Shown here: positions 54,901 through 63,299 of the stretch, one piece after another | Numbering within the stretch: position 1 is the first letter of the stretch | Layout of the letters: each line of letters starts with the position of its first letter | Origin: Lysinibacillus fusiformis | GTDB lineage: Bacteria; Bacillota; Bacilli; Bacillales_A; Planococcaceae | Assembly: GCF_007362955.1 (NCBI RefSeq) | Contig: NZ_CP041696.1 | Coordinates: forward strand, 4,588,001-4,652,000 | DNA length: 64,000 bases | Direction: 5' to 3' | Notes under the pieces: model-generated | What the model saw: the letters and a program-made list of their open reading frames with translations, nothing else | Told to the model about the DNA's origin: nothing | Databases searched by the model: none | Position numbers and translations under genes: made by a program

Positions 54901-54916
54901 TATTCAACGTTGAATA
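54901..54916. promoter_or_regulatory. PadR-type operator
   Basis: Perfect 16-bp palindrome TATTCAACGTTGAATA, 15 bases before the padR start. Confidence 0.7.
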
Positions 54917-55108
54917 ATTTGACTATAACTTTACTTTTATTATTTGTCAATATGTAAAAAATTTGATTTATTGTACTTTACATACATGTATGCATGCATC
55001 TCGCTATGTAGAAACAACTGCCATTGTTTGTTGTCCCTTAAACATCGGACTATCTTAGTACAAGTTCATCTGTTATTTTCTCTTTAACACTATACATCAA
55101 TAAAAAGC

Positions 55109-55190
55109 TAAAAAGGTCACTTCCATATGGAAAGTGACCCAAAACAGGAGCGTTTTTTTGTAAGGCTAGATTAGCTTTACACTACTATTA
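55109..55190 (-). repeat. Repeat family 2, copy 4 (minus strand)
   Basis: On the minus strand: GTGTAAAGCTAATCTAGCCT, TACA, then TTTTGGGTCACTTTCC and the hairpin closing GGAAGTGACC before TTTTT. It matches copy 2 (35553) in words and order. The remaining 54917-55549 DNA has AT-rich sequence and a short GTCGTGAGAGGTTCAAA stretch also found at 50911 and (minus) 47832. Confidence 0.55.
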
Positions 55191-55555
55191 CTATGCGATG
55201 AAAGCTATTTTTGACTAGTCTTTTGTCTGAGCAATAGATTTAAAAAATAAAAAAGTAGACATTTTGTTGTCAACGATATAAAACTGAAAAGTCCTTTTAG
55301 GAGTGAGTTCAGAAAACAGAATTAACTTTCAGGCGTTTTATCTTTATTAGTGGCATTGCTTCTAATGGCCACTCCTTATGTTCTACTTCAAATACTTTTT
55401 ATGAGTAGCCTTATTAGACTGTTTACAAAAGTTCTTTGGAGAACATTTTAACACTCTTTTTATGGATTCGATGAAAACCTTGTGACTTCAGTCGTGAGAG
55501 GTTCAAAGAGGAAGACCTCTCATTCGTGTGGCTTTTTTATATGCCTAAAAAGTAG

Positions 55556-55752
55556 TTGTTCCACTTCTGTTAGCGGGATACTTTGAAGAATTATTAAAAG
55601 ACTTTTCATTAGTAAGAGGATCTAGTTTGACAGGAACAATGATTAATTTACTTGTTGCCATAAGACAGGCACCTCCTTTATTTTATACGTCTATCGTAAT
55701 TGGGGTGCAGTTCATTGGTAGCTTTTCAGTGGGCTTTTATGTAGGAAAGTGA
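55556..55752 (+). pseudogene. C-terminal fragment of a membrane protein
   Basis: The frame is open from after a TAA: VVVPLLLAGYFEELLKDFSL, VRGSSLTGTMINLLVAIRQA, then PPLFYTSIVIGVQFIGSFSV and GFYVGK to TGA 55752. Two hydrophobic segments. No start with a ribosome binding site, so this is a remnant. Not recognised. Confidence 0.4.
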
Positions 55753-55765
55753 ATAATCTAGGTTA

Positions 55766-55994
55766 TTAGTAATTCTCATTAATATAATTTTTCAGTGCTT
55801 TCAAAGGGACTCTAGCAGCTTCTATGGTTTCTAATTTAACACTAAAAGACATTCGAAAGTGGCCTGGACAACCAAAGCCCATTCCAGGTACTATTAAAAT
55901 ATTAAATTTATCTGCGGCTAAACTACAAAATTCTAAATCATCTTCAAGAGGGCTTTTGGGAAATATAAAGAATCCACCTCGGGTTTTTTTTCCC
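55766..55994 (-). pseudogene. PLP-dependent aminotransferase, 3' end cut off by the IS3 element
   Basis: The minus frame reads RGGFFIFPKSPLEDDLEFC, KFNILIVPGMGFGCPGHFRM and SFSVKLETIEAARVPLKALK to TAA 55766. These are the C-terminal marks of class I aminotransferases, including the Arg that binds the substrate carboxylate (GHFRMSFS). The frame ends abruptly at the IS3-family end near 55995. No matching 5' part was recognised beyond the IS at 57662. Confidence 0.75.
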
Positions 55995-56027
55995 TGTCAA
56001 GTAGACAGTGGAAATAATAAAAATACT

Positions 56028-56894
56028 TTAAGCGGCTTGATCCCTGTATTCTAGAGAGCTCAAGCCGTTCAATGTTTCTTGGTAACGTTCGTAGTTATAG
56101 AACTTGATGTACGTATCGATGGCGTACTTTAATGCTTCAAACGACTCGAACTTATATAAATAATACTTCTCTACTTTTAAGGTTCCCCAAAATGCTTCAA
56201 TAGGACCGTTATCGATGCAACGTCCTACTCTAGACATACTGTGAATCATTTCTGCTTTATCCATGATTTGCTTGAATTCTTTCGATGTATATTGATAACC
56301 ACGATCGCTATGTAAAAGAGGGAATTCATTCTCGTTTAATGTTCGTATAGCGGGTCTTACCGTCTTAAAAACTAGGTCATTATTATTCGAATGCCCCAAT
56401 ACGTAACTCACAATGGACTTATCATAGAGATCAATAATCGCACTTAAATAAGCCTTTTTCCCTTTGCCATACTTAAACTCTGTGACGTCTGTGCACCACT
56501 TTTGATTCGGTTTTTCTGCAGTAAATTCACGCGCTAATACATTTTCAGCCACATAATCCGGCTTTACTTTAGGGTACTTTTTCCTGCGTCGTCGAATAAC
56601 CGCCTCCAAACCGCAAATTTGCATCAGGCGATAAATTCGTTTCTTATTCACTTTCTTTAAACCTTTGGTTTCGCGTTTGCGATTAATGGTCATCGTAATG
56701 CGACGATAGCCGTATATGCCATCTACTTGTGTATATAAATGTTGGATAGACTCCACTAGCTGTTGGTTTTCCAGTTCCTGCGCAGCTGGTTTACGATTTA
56801 ACCATTTGTAGTAAGCTGCTCGGGATACCTTGGCGATTTTACATAATAAAACGATTGATAAGTTTTCATTCTTCGCTAGTTCTTGAATCGCCAT
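56028..56894 (-). CDS. IS3-family transposase OrfB (catalytic part)
   Basis: 288 residues as read from its own ATG; normally made as an OrfAB fusion by -1 frameshifting. It has a HTH_21-like start (CKIAKVSRAAYYKWLNRKPA) and an rve integrase core. The DDE acids are in KWCTDVTEF, LLHSDRGYQYTS and NGPIEAFWGTLKVEKYY. All are intact, so the element may be active. Confidence 0.92.
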   Translation of the reverse strand: MAIQELAKNENLSIVLLCKIAKVSRAAYYKWLNRKPAAQELENQQLVESIQHLYTQVDGIYGYRRITMTINRKRETKGLKKVNKKRIYRLMQICGLEAVIRRRRKKYPKVKPDYVAENVLAREFTAEKPNQKWCTDVTEFKYGKGKKAYLSAIIDLYDKSIVSYVLGHSNNNDLVFKTVRPAIRTLNENEFPLLHSDRGYQYTSKEFKQIMDKAEMIHSMSRVGRCIDNGPIEAFWGTLKVEKYYLYKFESFEALKYAIDTYIKFYNYERYQETLNGLSSLEYRDQAA

Positions 56895-56920
56895 ATACCG
56901 GTTTTGAATACGAATTCTAC

Positions 56921-57601
56921 TTAACGACGCCTCCTTTCGATTTCCTCTAACTTTTTTAAAAGTAAATTTTCTACACGTAATCGTTCATTTTCACGTTCCA
57001 TCTGTTGAATTCTTAAGCGTAATTCATCCTCTGGTGTTCGTTCTTCAGCTGGTTTTGTTCGACCACGTTGATCTTGAAGTGCTTCTTCACCATTTTGTTC
57101 AAATTTACGTACCCATAGGTAAACTTGTTGGTAAGATACCTCATATTGTGCTGCTGTTTCTTGATAATTTTTGTCACTCGCTAGGCAAGCTTTTACGATT
57201 TCAATACGCTCATCTACAGTTGTTTTTCTTCCTTTAGTCATAGTTTGGCTCATTCCTGTACCCGAATCGTTTAATTCACTATGACAAGTATAGATTTTCA
57301 ACCACTTTTTGAAAACTGATAAACTACTTATCCCGTATTTGGCGAGGATCTCGAACATGGAGTAGTTCTTTGTTAAATAATCTTCTACAGCACTCCGCTT
57401 TAATTCCTCTGAGTACACCTTATTTTTCTTAGGTCGAATTAAGGCTTCTACCCCGCCATATTTATACAGAGCACGCCATACTTGTAGAGTTGTCATGTTT
57501 ACTGAAAACATTGTGCAGATTTCTTCGAGAGTATGACGACCTTCCTCTAAATATTGAAGTGCTAAAATTTTTACATCTGGTGAAAATGATTTTTTAGGCA
57601 T
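56921..57601 (-). CDS. IS3-family transposase OrfA (DNA-binding part)
   Basis: 226 residues from the ATG at 57601 (GGGGAG 7 bases upstream). Two helix-turn-helix blocks, as usual for the IS150 group (HTLEEICTMFSVNMTTLQVW and NYQETAAQYEVSYQQVYLWV), precede a coiled coil (QQMERENERLRVENLLLKKL). Near the 3' end the codons TTA AAA AAG form an A6G slippery heptamer (56951-56957). From there the -1 frame is open into OrfB. Confidence 0.9.
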   Translation of the reverse strand: MPKKSFSPDVKILALQYLEEGRHTLEEICTMFSVNMTTLQVWRALYKYGGVEALIRPKKNKVYSEELKRSAVEDYLTKNYSMFEILAKYGISSLSVFKKWLKIYTCHSELNDSGTGMSQTMTKGRKTTVDERIEIVKACLASDKNYQETAAQYEVSYQQVYLWVRKFEQNGEEALQDQRGRTKPAEERTPEDELRLRIQQMERENERLRVENLLLKKLEEIERRRR

Positions 57602-57787
57602 GAAAAAACTCCCCATTTAATAAACAGATTTTATTTTTTAATCTGTCTACCTAATGGGGAGCATATCATTTAACAGCATTCATGGCTTTTTGATGTATTT
57701 CCAAACTTTGATTTGGGAACGTTATTAGATTTATTTTGTATACTTTATAAATTATTAACTACAGCTACCCTCTAGTTCAATAAGGGT

Positions 57788-58642
57788 TTATTTCACAAAA
57801 TCTCCCTGAATGTGATCCCTCTTTCCGTTAAAGTTGATACGGATGCTTTTTGAATTCATTGGGTCTGGAGAGTCAGCTACATGAAAATGGATATGAGGTT
57901 CACTGGAATTCCCTGAATTTCCGACGAGTCCAAGCAAGTCACCCTGCTTTATTTTATCCCCTTGCTTCACTACAATTGACTGGTGTTTAAAGTGAACAAG
58001 ATAACTGAATTCCTCATTTCCATGATCAACAATAACATAATTACCGAAAGGTTGTTCCTCATTAAATGTACCAACTGGTTCATTGTCTTCTACATTATTC
58101 TCCATACTAACAACCACTCCATCAGCAGGTGCCAGGTATTCCTTGCCAAATGCAAAATAGCTTTCATTTAAGGATGGATCACCTTCATAGGACCTATTCT
58201 CATTCACTATTGCAAAATCATAAGCATAGCGTTGATTTTCATATTCATAATGGTAATTTACCAGCTTGTTCGTCCCTCCCCAAAATACGAACCACTCGTC
58301 TCGAAAAGGTAAATGAAATTTTGTTTTAGTAAAAATTTCATCTGTTTCGTGATAAACAGCGAGTGGGATCAACTGTAATACCTGTATAACGTCATCTTCA
58401 TCAAAAACTGCAATCATTCCTTTAGTACCACTATCATCAGTCCATACATATTGTTTTGCCCCGTTATCGTAAGGAAGCTCAGACTGTAATATTAATTTAG
58501 TAATATCTTTATTAAATTTTTCACCTAACTCCTGAAACTGCTTAAAGGATACTTCATTTTGGAAATATTCGCTCATTTGTTTGTACACTTTCTCAAAGTT
58601 CCCACTAAGTAAAACATCAGATAAGTCTTTTGGTTTCATCAT
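57788..58642 (-). CDS. M23-family metallopeptidase with a DUF3887-like N-terminus
   Basis: 284 residues. The N-terminal ~90 residues resemble DUF3887 (VLLSGNFEKVYKQMSEYFQN). The C-terminal LytM domain has APADGVVVS, NYVIVDHGNEEFSYLVHF and EPHIHFHVADSP, the last with the zinc/catalytic His pair. M23 enzymes cut peptidoglycan cross-bridges or similar peptides. No signal peptide or membrane segment precedes it, unusual for a wall enzyme. GGGGAGAG precedes the ATG. Confidence 0.85.
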   Translation of the reverse strand: MMKPKDLSDVLLSGNFEKVYKQMSEYFQNEVSFKQFQELGEKFNKDITKLILQSELPYDNGAKQYVWTDDSGTKGMIAVFDEDDVIQVLQLIPLAVYHETDEIFTKTKFHLPFRDEWFVFWGGTNKLVNYHYEYENQRYAYDFAIVNENRSYEGDPSLNESYFAFGKEYLAPADGVVVSMENNVEDNEPVGTFNEEQPFGNYVIVDHGNEEFSYLVHFKHQSIVVKQGDKIKQGDLLGLVGNSGNSSEPHIHFHVADSPDPMNSKSIRINFNGKRDHIQGDFVK

Positions 58643-58820
58643 TTTCTCTCCCCATATGTAATTAGCTTTCTTTTATATAAGTGGTTGAATTTTCACTTAT
58701 ATCTTAAGTACGAATCGCAAAGATTTAAGTTTCACTATTATACAAACCTGCATCGTTAATTGAAGAAGAAAGCTTCCAAAGCGTGGTTTGGGGACATACT
58801 GATTATAAGCAGCAAAAAAC

Positions 58821-58847
58821 AACGCCTCATTCAATGAATGGGGTGTT
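58821..58847. terminator. Bidirectional hairpin
   Basis: AACGCCTCATTC/GAATGGGGTGTT around AAT, with TTTTG on the right and TTTTTT on the minus side. Other parts of 58643-59032 show nothing clear. Confidence 0.6.
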
Positions 58848-59045
58848 TTGTTTTATTTCCTAACTCCTGCTCAGTTAATAAAAAAACTTCTTCACTTGTT
58901 GGAGAAACGTCACCTTTCCAATTTCATTCCATAGAATACTTTACCTATCAAATCATAACTATGCATTGCCTTAATTTATATATGTAATTTTTTCCTCTTT
59001 CAACTATACTACCCCGTTAATTCAATAAGAAAAACATACTAAGAT

Positions 59046-59081
59046 TAGTAGTGCAGACCAAGGCATTGGTTCGTACTACTA
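59046..59081 (+). ncRNA. Hairpin in the IS110 left end, candidate start of a bridge-type RNA
   Basis: TAGTAGT/ACTACTA outer stem and GACCAA/TTGGTT inner stem close on a GGCA loop. IS110 elements are known to express a guide (bridge/seek) RNA from non-coding ends. The loops that would pair with target and donor could not be assigned by eye. Confidence 0.35.
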
Positions 59082-59272
59082 TTTTTTTATATAGTAGAGG
59101 TGAAGAATAGGTCGGGCAGCTCTTTGGATCTTGAATCCGTAAAAAAAACTGACCTACTTCACAACCTTATTTGAATCAGGTTTAAGTATGTTGGATCCTT
59201 TGAGATCGTGTATAAGAAATGGGAATCAATAAGGCTACTGTGAAGACTTCAAATCACATAGGGAGGGAGAAC

Positions 59273-60454
59273 ATGAAACATGTCATCGCCTTTGATATTA
59301 GTATGGGAAAGAGTTATATGGTTGTCTATAACGCGCTGAAAAAATGTCAGTTGGAAAAGGAAATTGCGCACAATCGTCCGGGATTTATGGACCTTAAAAA
59401 GTTAATTGATGACTTAATTGAAGGATATGATGAGCAACCTCATATCGTATTTGAATCTACAGGAGTCTATTCAAGAACACTGGAACGCTTCATGCAAGAG
59501 AACAACTATAGTTATTGCCTATTAAATCCCTTGGAAGCAAAACTCCAATGTGATTCCTTACGGATTCACAAAACGGACCGAAGTGATGCACATCGATTGG
59601 CACTCACACACTTTACGCACGAAAGACGGATTGAAACAGATTCCAATGATGTTTACCGACAGTTAAAACGATTATCGAGACACTACAGCGAATTGGATGA
59701 TGAATTGAGCGTCACCCGCAGTCGATTGCATAAGGTCGTCCAGGAAACATTTCCTGAACTCGAGAATATCTTCACGACCAAGTCTGAACTGTTCCTAAAC
59801 ATAGTACAATTATACCCTCATCCAGATCTAGTCTTGAATCATTCAAAAACAATCATTAAAAACCGAATACTCGCAAACACAAATAAACGAATGGCAGTAA
59901 ACAAAGCAGAGGAAAAAGCTGTTGAATTAATGGAGGCAGCAAAGCAATCTTACCCCGCCGCGTCTTCAACAGATGTAGTTTGTGATCAAGTTCGTGTATA
60001 TGCTAAACGGTTTCAAGAGCTTCTCCTTCAGAAAGAACAATGTATCAGTAAAATGGAGTCGATAGCCGAAAGGCTTGAAGAGTATAGCATAATACGTAGT
60101 ATTCCGGCTATTGGAGCTAACACAGCTGTCAGAATCATAGCAGAAATTGGGAACATTCAGAGATTTGACAACAACAGACAATTGAATGCCTATATAGGTA
60201 TTGATATTAGGCGGTATCAATCCGGGAAGTTTATAGCTAAAGACAAGATAAATAAACGCGGCAATACACACCTACGTAAAATAATGTATCTAACGGTTCA
60301 GAACATGATTAGACAGCGACGATTTGGAGGAAATCATATCGTTGAGTACTACGATAAATTAAAAACGCAACCCTATAACAAATGTCATAAGGTTGCCTCC
60401 ATCGCATGTGTAAAACAAGTTATTGAAAACGATTTTCTTTCTTGTCACACATAA
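59273..60454 (+). CDS. IS110-family transposase (DEDD)
   Basis: 393 residues from the ATG at 59273 behind GGAGGGAG. N-terminal RuvC-like DEDD domain: AFDISMGKSYMVVY (Asp), IVFESTGVYS (Glu), HKTDRSDAHRLA (two Asp). A coiled-coil middle follows, then the C-terminal Transposase_20 domain (IRSIPAIGANTAVRIIAEIG, then GKFIAKDKINKRGNTHLRKI) with the Ser nucleophile type of this family (YQSGKF). All acidic residues are present, so the enzyme may be active. Confidence 0.95.
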   Translation: MKHVIAFDISMGKSYMVVYNALKKCQLEKEIAHNRPGFMDLKKLIDDLIEGYDEQPHIVFESTGVYSRTLERFMQENNYSYCLLNPLEAKLQCDSLRIHKTDRSDAHRLALTHFTHERRIETDSNDVYRQLKRLSRHYSELDDELSVTRSRLHKVVQETFPELENIFTTKSELFLNIVQLYPHPDLVLNHSKTIIKNRILANTNKRMAVNKAEEKAVELMEAAKQSYPAASSTDVVCDQVRVYAKRFQELLLQKEQCISKMESIAERLEEYSIIRSIPAIGANTAVRIIAEIGNIQRFDNNRQLNAYIGIDIRRYQSGKFIAKDKINKRGNTHLRKIMYLTVQNMIRQRRFGGNHIVEYYDKLKTQPYNKCHKVASIACVKQVIENDFLSCHT

Positions 60455-61063
60455 TCAAAACTACGACTACAGGTTGGCTCCCTAGTACAGTCGTAGCATC
60501 AGTTTAACATACTAAAGCCTTATGAAAAATCAAAAAATCACTAGGCTTATTCGGCATGGCCTAATTTATCAAAATAATATCGGAGAGTTAAGAAAGTTAT
60601 TATAGATACTTGACTAATCGTAAGAAAGAGCTGCATATGCAACTCAATGATCTTCAAGTAAAGCCCCCGTTAGCTTAAAAACAATTTAATCTATCGTTTA
60701 AAAGCCCTTTAAAACGCTGCCGTTCCTTGATGTATTCTCCTGTTGAAGCATAAAAGCCTGCTACTTCCATTTGTCTGGTCACTTTTCCAACCTATCACTA
60801 ATATTAAATTAAAATTTCTAAGCATAAAATCATGGTGAATCATACTTAATATCTTTCATTTGTATAAACTCTTTTAGGATAAGGAGAAGAATGTTTACTT
60901 TATTGATAATTTTTGATGTTCAACGACTTCAAATTATGATTTCTTTTATCCAATTAAGTAAGACCAAGTACATTTGCTATTTATTTTTTTAAGATTGCTT
61001 GCCATAGTTAAGTTAAATATCTAAATAGCCACAAAACTGGTTACTGTCTGAATTTGTGTTTGT

Positions 61064-61420
61064 TTACACAGGTGACAATAGCTTGATGAGCAATTGCTCC
61101 ACTTCAGTTTTAAGTGCTTGATTCGCATAACGAAGCATTTCATCTTCACCTGCTGTGGCTATACGCACATCACTAAAATATGCATCGATGCGGTGCCATC
61201 CGACAACATGTATTTTTTGTTTAGCTAGCTTTCGCTTCAAATTGAAATAATCCTGTCGTACACTTTTCATTAAACTTTCCACGAAAGGTACGTAGATTGC
61301 TTTCATCTTCAACTGCTCCAATATTTTATAATCACGTTGTAAAGACTGTATCGCTAAATCTAAAATAAGATACTGGTGTAAGAGCTGGCGTTGTTCCGCG
61401 TTAATCATAACTCTCATCAT
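61064..61420 (-). CDS. Hypothetical protein of the SOS cassette, 118 aa
   Basis: Not recognised. The product is helical and Leu/Lys-rich (LLHQYLILDLAIQSLQRDYK, VESLMKSVRQDYFNLKRKLA). The start overlaps the end of the YolD-like gene by 20 bases, so the genes are translationally coupled. It is the last gene of the cassette. The 60516-61063 gap holds two startless coding-like scraps (about 60602-60678 plus, 60680-60780 minus) and nothing else clear. Confidence 0.7.
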   Translation of the reverse strand: MMRVMINAEQRQLLHQYLILDLAIQSLQRDYKILEQLKMKAIYVPFVESLMKSVRQDYFNLKRKLAKQKIHVVGWHRIDAYFSDVRIATAGEDEMLRYANQALKTEVEQLLIKLLSPV

Positions 61421-61739
61421 CTAATCGTGCTGCATGTATTGAGTGAAATGGAACACGTATTACAGCGGTTAGAGTTTCAAGTACGAGTTGTTGTGATTCA
61501 TCCAATGCAGTAATTCTACCAGTCCATTGTACGTACTTAGCCTCTTGCCATGTAGTAATTGTTACTGTTTTATGCTGTTTAAAGGCTTGATTAATTGTTT
61601 GTTGCAAGTCCTCTAGCTCCCATTCTGATAAATTTCGCGGATTTTCAGCATAGGCTTCCCTTTTCCACTGTTTTATTTTTTGTACATGTTCAGGAAGCAT
61701 CATTGCCGTCCATTTAATCGTCCCTCTATCTTTTATCAT
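61401..61739 (-). CDS. YolD-like protein
   Basis: 112 residues. YolD marks: DRGTIKWTAMMLPEHVQKIK at the start and VQWTGRITALDESQQLVLE near 70. YolD-like proteins sit beside Y-family polymerases in Bacillales and are thought to be UmuD-like in context, though the fold differs. It lies 17 bases after the polymerase gene. Confidence 0.88.
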   Translation of the reverse strand: MIKDRGTIKWTAMMLPEHVQKIKQWKREAYAENPRNLSEWELEDLQQTINQAFKQHKTVTITTWQEAKYVQWTGRITALDESQQLVLETLTAVIRVPFHSIHAARLDDESYD

Positions 61740-61755
61740 AAAATATCACTCCCTA

Positions 61756-63012
61756 TTATGCTAAATGACCGCCAACTAATTTATCACGTTTTAAAGCTGT
61801 ACCTGCATCAGTAAATGAAACAGCTCGTAATAATGCAGTTACCCCAAATTTTCGCCTAATGGAATCCATTGTGTGCCCTAAGATTTGGCGTTGTTCTTTT
61901 TTGACATCAAAGAGATCAAGTTGAATGCTTTGCTCAGGTTCAAGATTTGTTAAACGCACTGACAATTGACGTGCTGGCTCACCAGCAAAATACTCGTCAA
62001 GTAATTCAAGGCAAGTCTTATACATAACCATCGTTTCGCTTGTAGGTACTGCAATTGTTTTCGAGCGTTGGAAACCTTTTGTCATAGCACTACGACTATA
62101 AGACAAACCTAATGTAACTGTTCGACCGACATATCCTGCTTCGCGTGTTCGACGCATAACGTCCTCACACATTTCTAGTAACGCCACGGATATTTCTTTT
62201 CTTGTATGGTAGTCACGCATTAACATCTGACCTTTCCCAAAGCTTAGAGCTGAGTTTTTAACTAGAGGCTCTCCAAATATGGAAAGATCAATCCCATGCG
62301 CATGGTGGTACAGTTGATTACCCATGATGCCAAATTTTTTCTCTAATTCATTTAAGTCAGCATTTGCTAATCCACCGACTGTTACTATCCCCATTGCATT
62401 TAACTTGGCTTCCATCTGTTTTCCGATGCCCCACATCTCAGATAAAGGGCGCACAGACCAAAGCTTCGTTGGCACATCCTCGTAAGTCCACTTAGCAAAA
62501 CCTGACTTTTTAGCTTCAAGGTCTAAAGCAAGTTTTGCCATCAGCATGTTAGGACCCATCCCAATAGCACTTGGGATACGAAACTGATCATATATCGCTT
62601 TTTGAATTTCCTTTGCTGTATCTTCAGGAGGTCCCCAAAGCTTCGCTGTTTCAGTTAGGTCTACCCAACTCTCATCGACACTATAAATATGTATGCACTC
62701 TGGCGGCACATACTTTGAAATAAGACGAGTAATAGCCATAGACATTTCAATAAAGAAACTCATCTTCGGTTCAAAAAGTTTGATGTCTGGATGCTTCGGT
62801 ATTTCAAAACGACGATTTCCTGTTTTTATCTTAAATCGCTCCTTCATAGGTGGCGATGCAGCTAAGACGACGCTACCAGGTTGAGTGAAATTAGCTACGA
62901 TTGCAATTGGGGTTGTCATGACGTCTAAACCTTCCAGCATTGCCATGCAACTGGCATAAAAGCTTTTCATATCAATACATATAATGGAACGCTCAGGCAG
63001 ATTTTCATACAT
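61756..63012 (-). CDS. Y-family DNA polymerase (UvrX/UmuC-like)
   Basis: 418 residues. Palm motifs CIDMKSFYASCMAML (metal Asp near residue 14) and YSVDESWVDLTE (Asp-Glu pair near 112) are intact, as is the thumb (KLWSVRPLSEMWGIGKQMEA). A little-finger domain follows. It copies past DNA lesions at the cost of mutations. The start overlaps the preceding small gene by one base (TAATG). The cassette is under two LexA-type boxes, so it is DNA-damage inducible by inference. Confidence 0.92.
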   Translation of the reverse strand: MYENLPERSIICIDMKSFYASCMAMLEGLDVMTTPIAIVANFTQPGSVVLAASPPMKERFKIKTGNRRFEIPKHPDIKLFEPKMSFFIEMSMAITRLISKYVPPECIHIYSVDESWVDLTETAKLWGPPEDTAKEIQKAIYDQFRIPSAIGMGPNMLMAKLALDLEAKKSGFAKWTYEDVPTKLWSVRPLSEMWGIGKQMEAKLNAMGIVTVGGLANADLNELEKKFGIMGNQLYHHAHGIDLSIFGEPLVKNSALSFGKGQMLMRDYHTRKEISVALLEMCEDVMRRTREAGYVGRTVTLGLSYSRSAMTKGFQRSKTIAVPTSETMVMYKTCLELLDEYFAGEPARQLSVRLTNLEPEQSIQLDLFDVKKEQRQILGHTMDSIRRKFGVTALLRAVSFTDAGTALKRDKLVGGHLA

Positions 63013-63233
63013 TAAACGATCCCTCGCTCTTTATAGACAATTGGAACAATAGCAAGAACATTATCGATAATAAAAGTACGCTTTACCTGCCTTGTCAAAC
63101 AAAATGCTGTAAAAGAATCACCAACAACTTTAATGATTTTCACGCGCCTTTTCGTGATTTCACCCGACTTAGATACATACATCATGTTAATGAACTGTCC
63201 ACGTTGCATTGCTTTTACCAGTTGCTCTTTCAT
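63012..63233 (-). CDS. Small WYL-like protein, first gene of the SOS cassette
   Basis: 73 residues. The pattern MNMMYVSKSGEITKRRVKII-like (INMMYVSKSGEITKRRV) followed by FTAFCLTRQVKRTFIIDNVL is the WYL-type SH3-like core without any DNA-binding domain. ATG at 63233 behind AAGGAGAAG. Its stop overlaps the polymerase start. A frameshifted paralogue is at 45730-45950. Confidence 0.8.
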   Translation of the reverse strand: MKEQLVKAMQRGQFINMMYVSKSGEITKRRVKIIKVVGDSFTAFCLTRQVKRTFIIDNVLAIVPIVYKERGIV

Positions 63234-63262
63234 GCTAGCTTCTCCTTTTTCAAATAAAATAA

Positions 63263-63299
63263 GAACCTTTGTTCTTATATTATACGCACGTACGTTCGT
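63263..63299 (-). promoter_or_regulatory. SOS promoter with two LexA-type boxes
   Basis: GAACCTTTGTTC (63263-63274) is a perfect GAAC-N4-GTTC. CGCACGTACGTTCG (63286-63299; complement CGAACGTACGTGCG) is close to CGAAC-N4-GTTCG. A minus-strand TATAAT (63279-63284) lies between them. Confidence 0.78.

Larger units (their letters stand above)
55995..57662 (-). mobile_element. IS3-family (IS150-type) insertion sequence
   Basis: Two overlapping transposase frames read on the minus strand, flanked by related ends that share GTAGACAG (left TGTCAAGTAGACAG at 55995; right, complement, TTAGGTAGACAG). The right end forms a large hairpin (CTCCCCATT..AATGGGGAG and ACAGATT..AATCTGT) that covers the OrfA ribosome binding site. 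Exact ends and target duplication could not be fixed. Confidence 0.85.
59033..60515 (+). mobile_element. IS110-family insertion sequence
   Basis: A full-length DEDD transposase gene with about 240 bases of structured DNA in front and about 60 behind. The ten-base word AACATACTAA stands at 59033-59042 and again at 60506-60515, a plausible pair of flanking core repeats. There are no terminal inverted repeats, as expected for IS110. Length about 1.48 kb. Confidence 0.75.

Noticed and set aside
47831..55510. A third repeat family around GTCGTGAGAGGTTCAAA (minus 47832, 50911, 55491)
   Set aside because: Shared sequence is short and at 50911 it overlaps a coding-like frame, so it may be a gene remnant rather than an RNA or repeat; mentioned only in passing.
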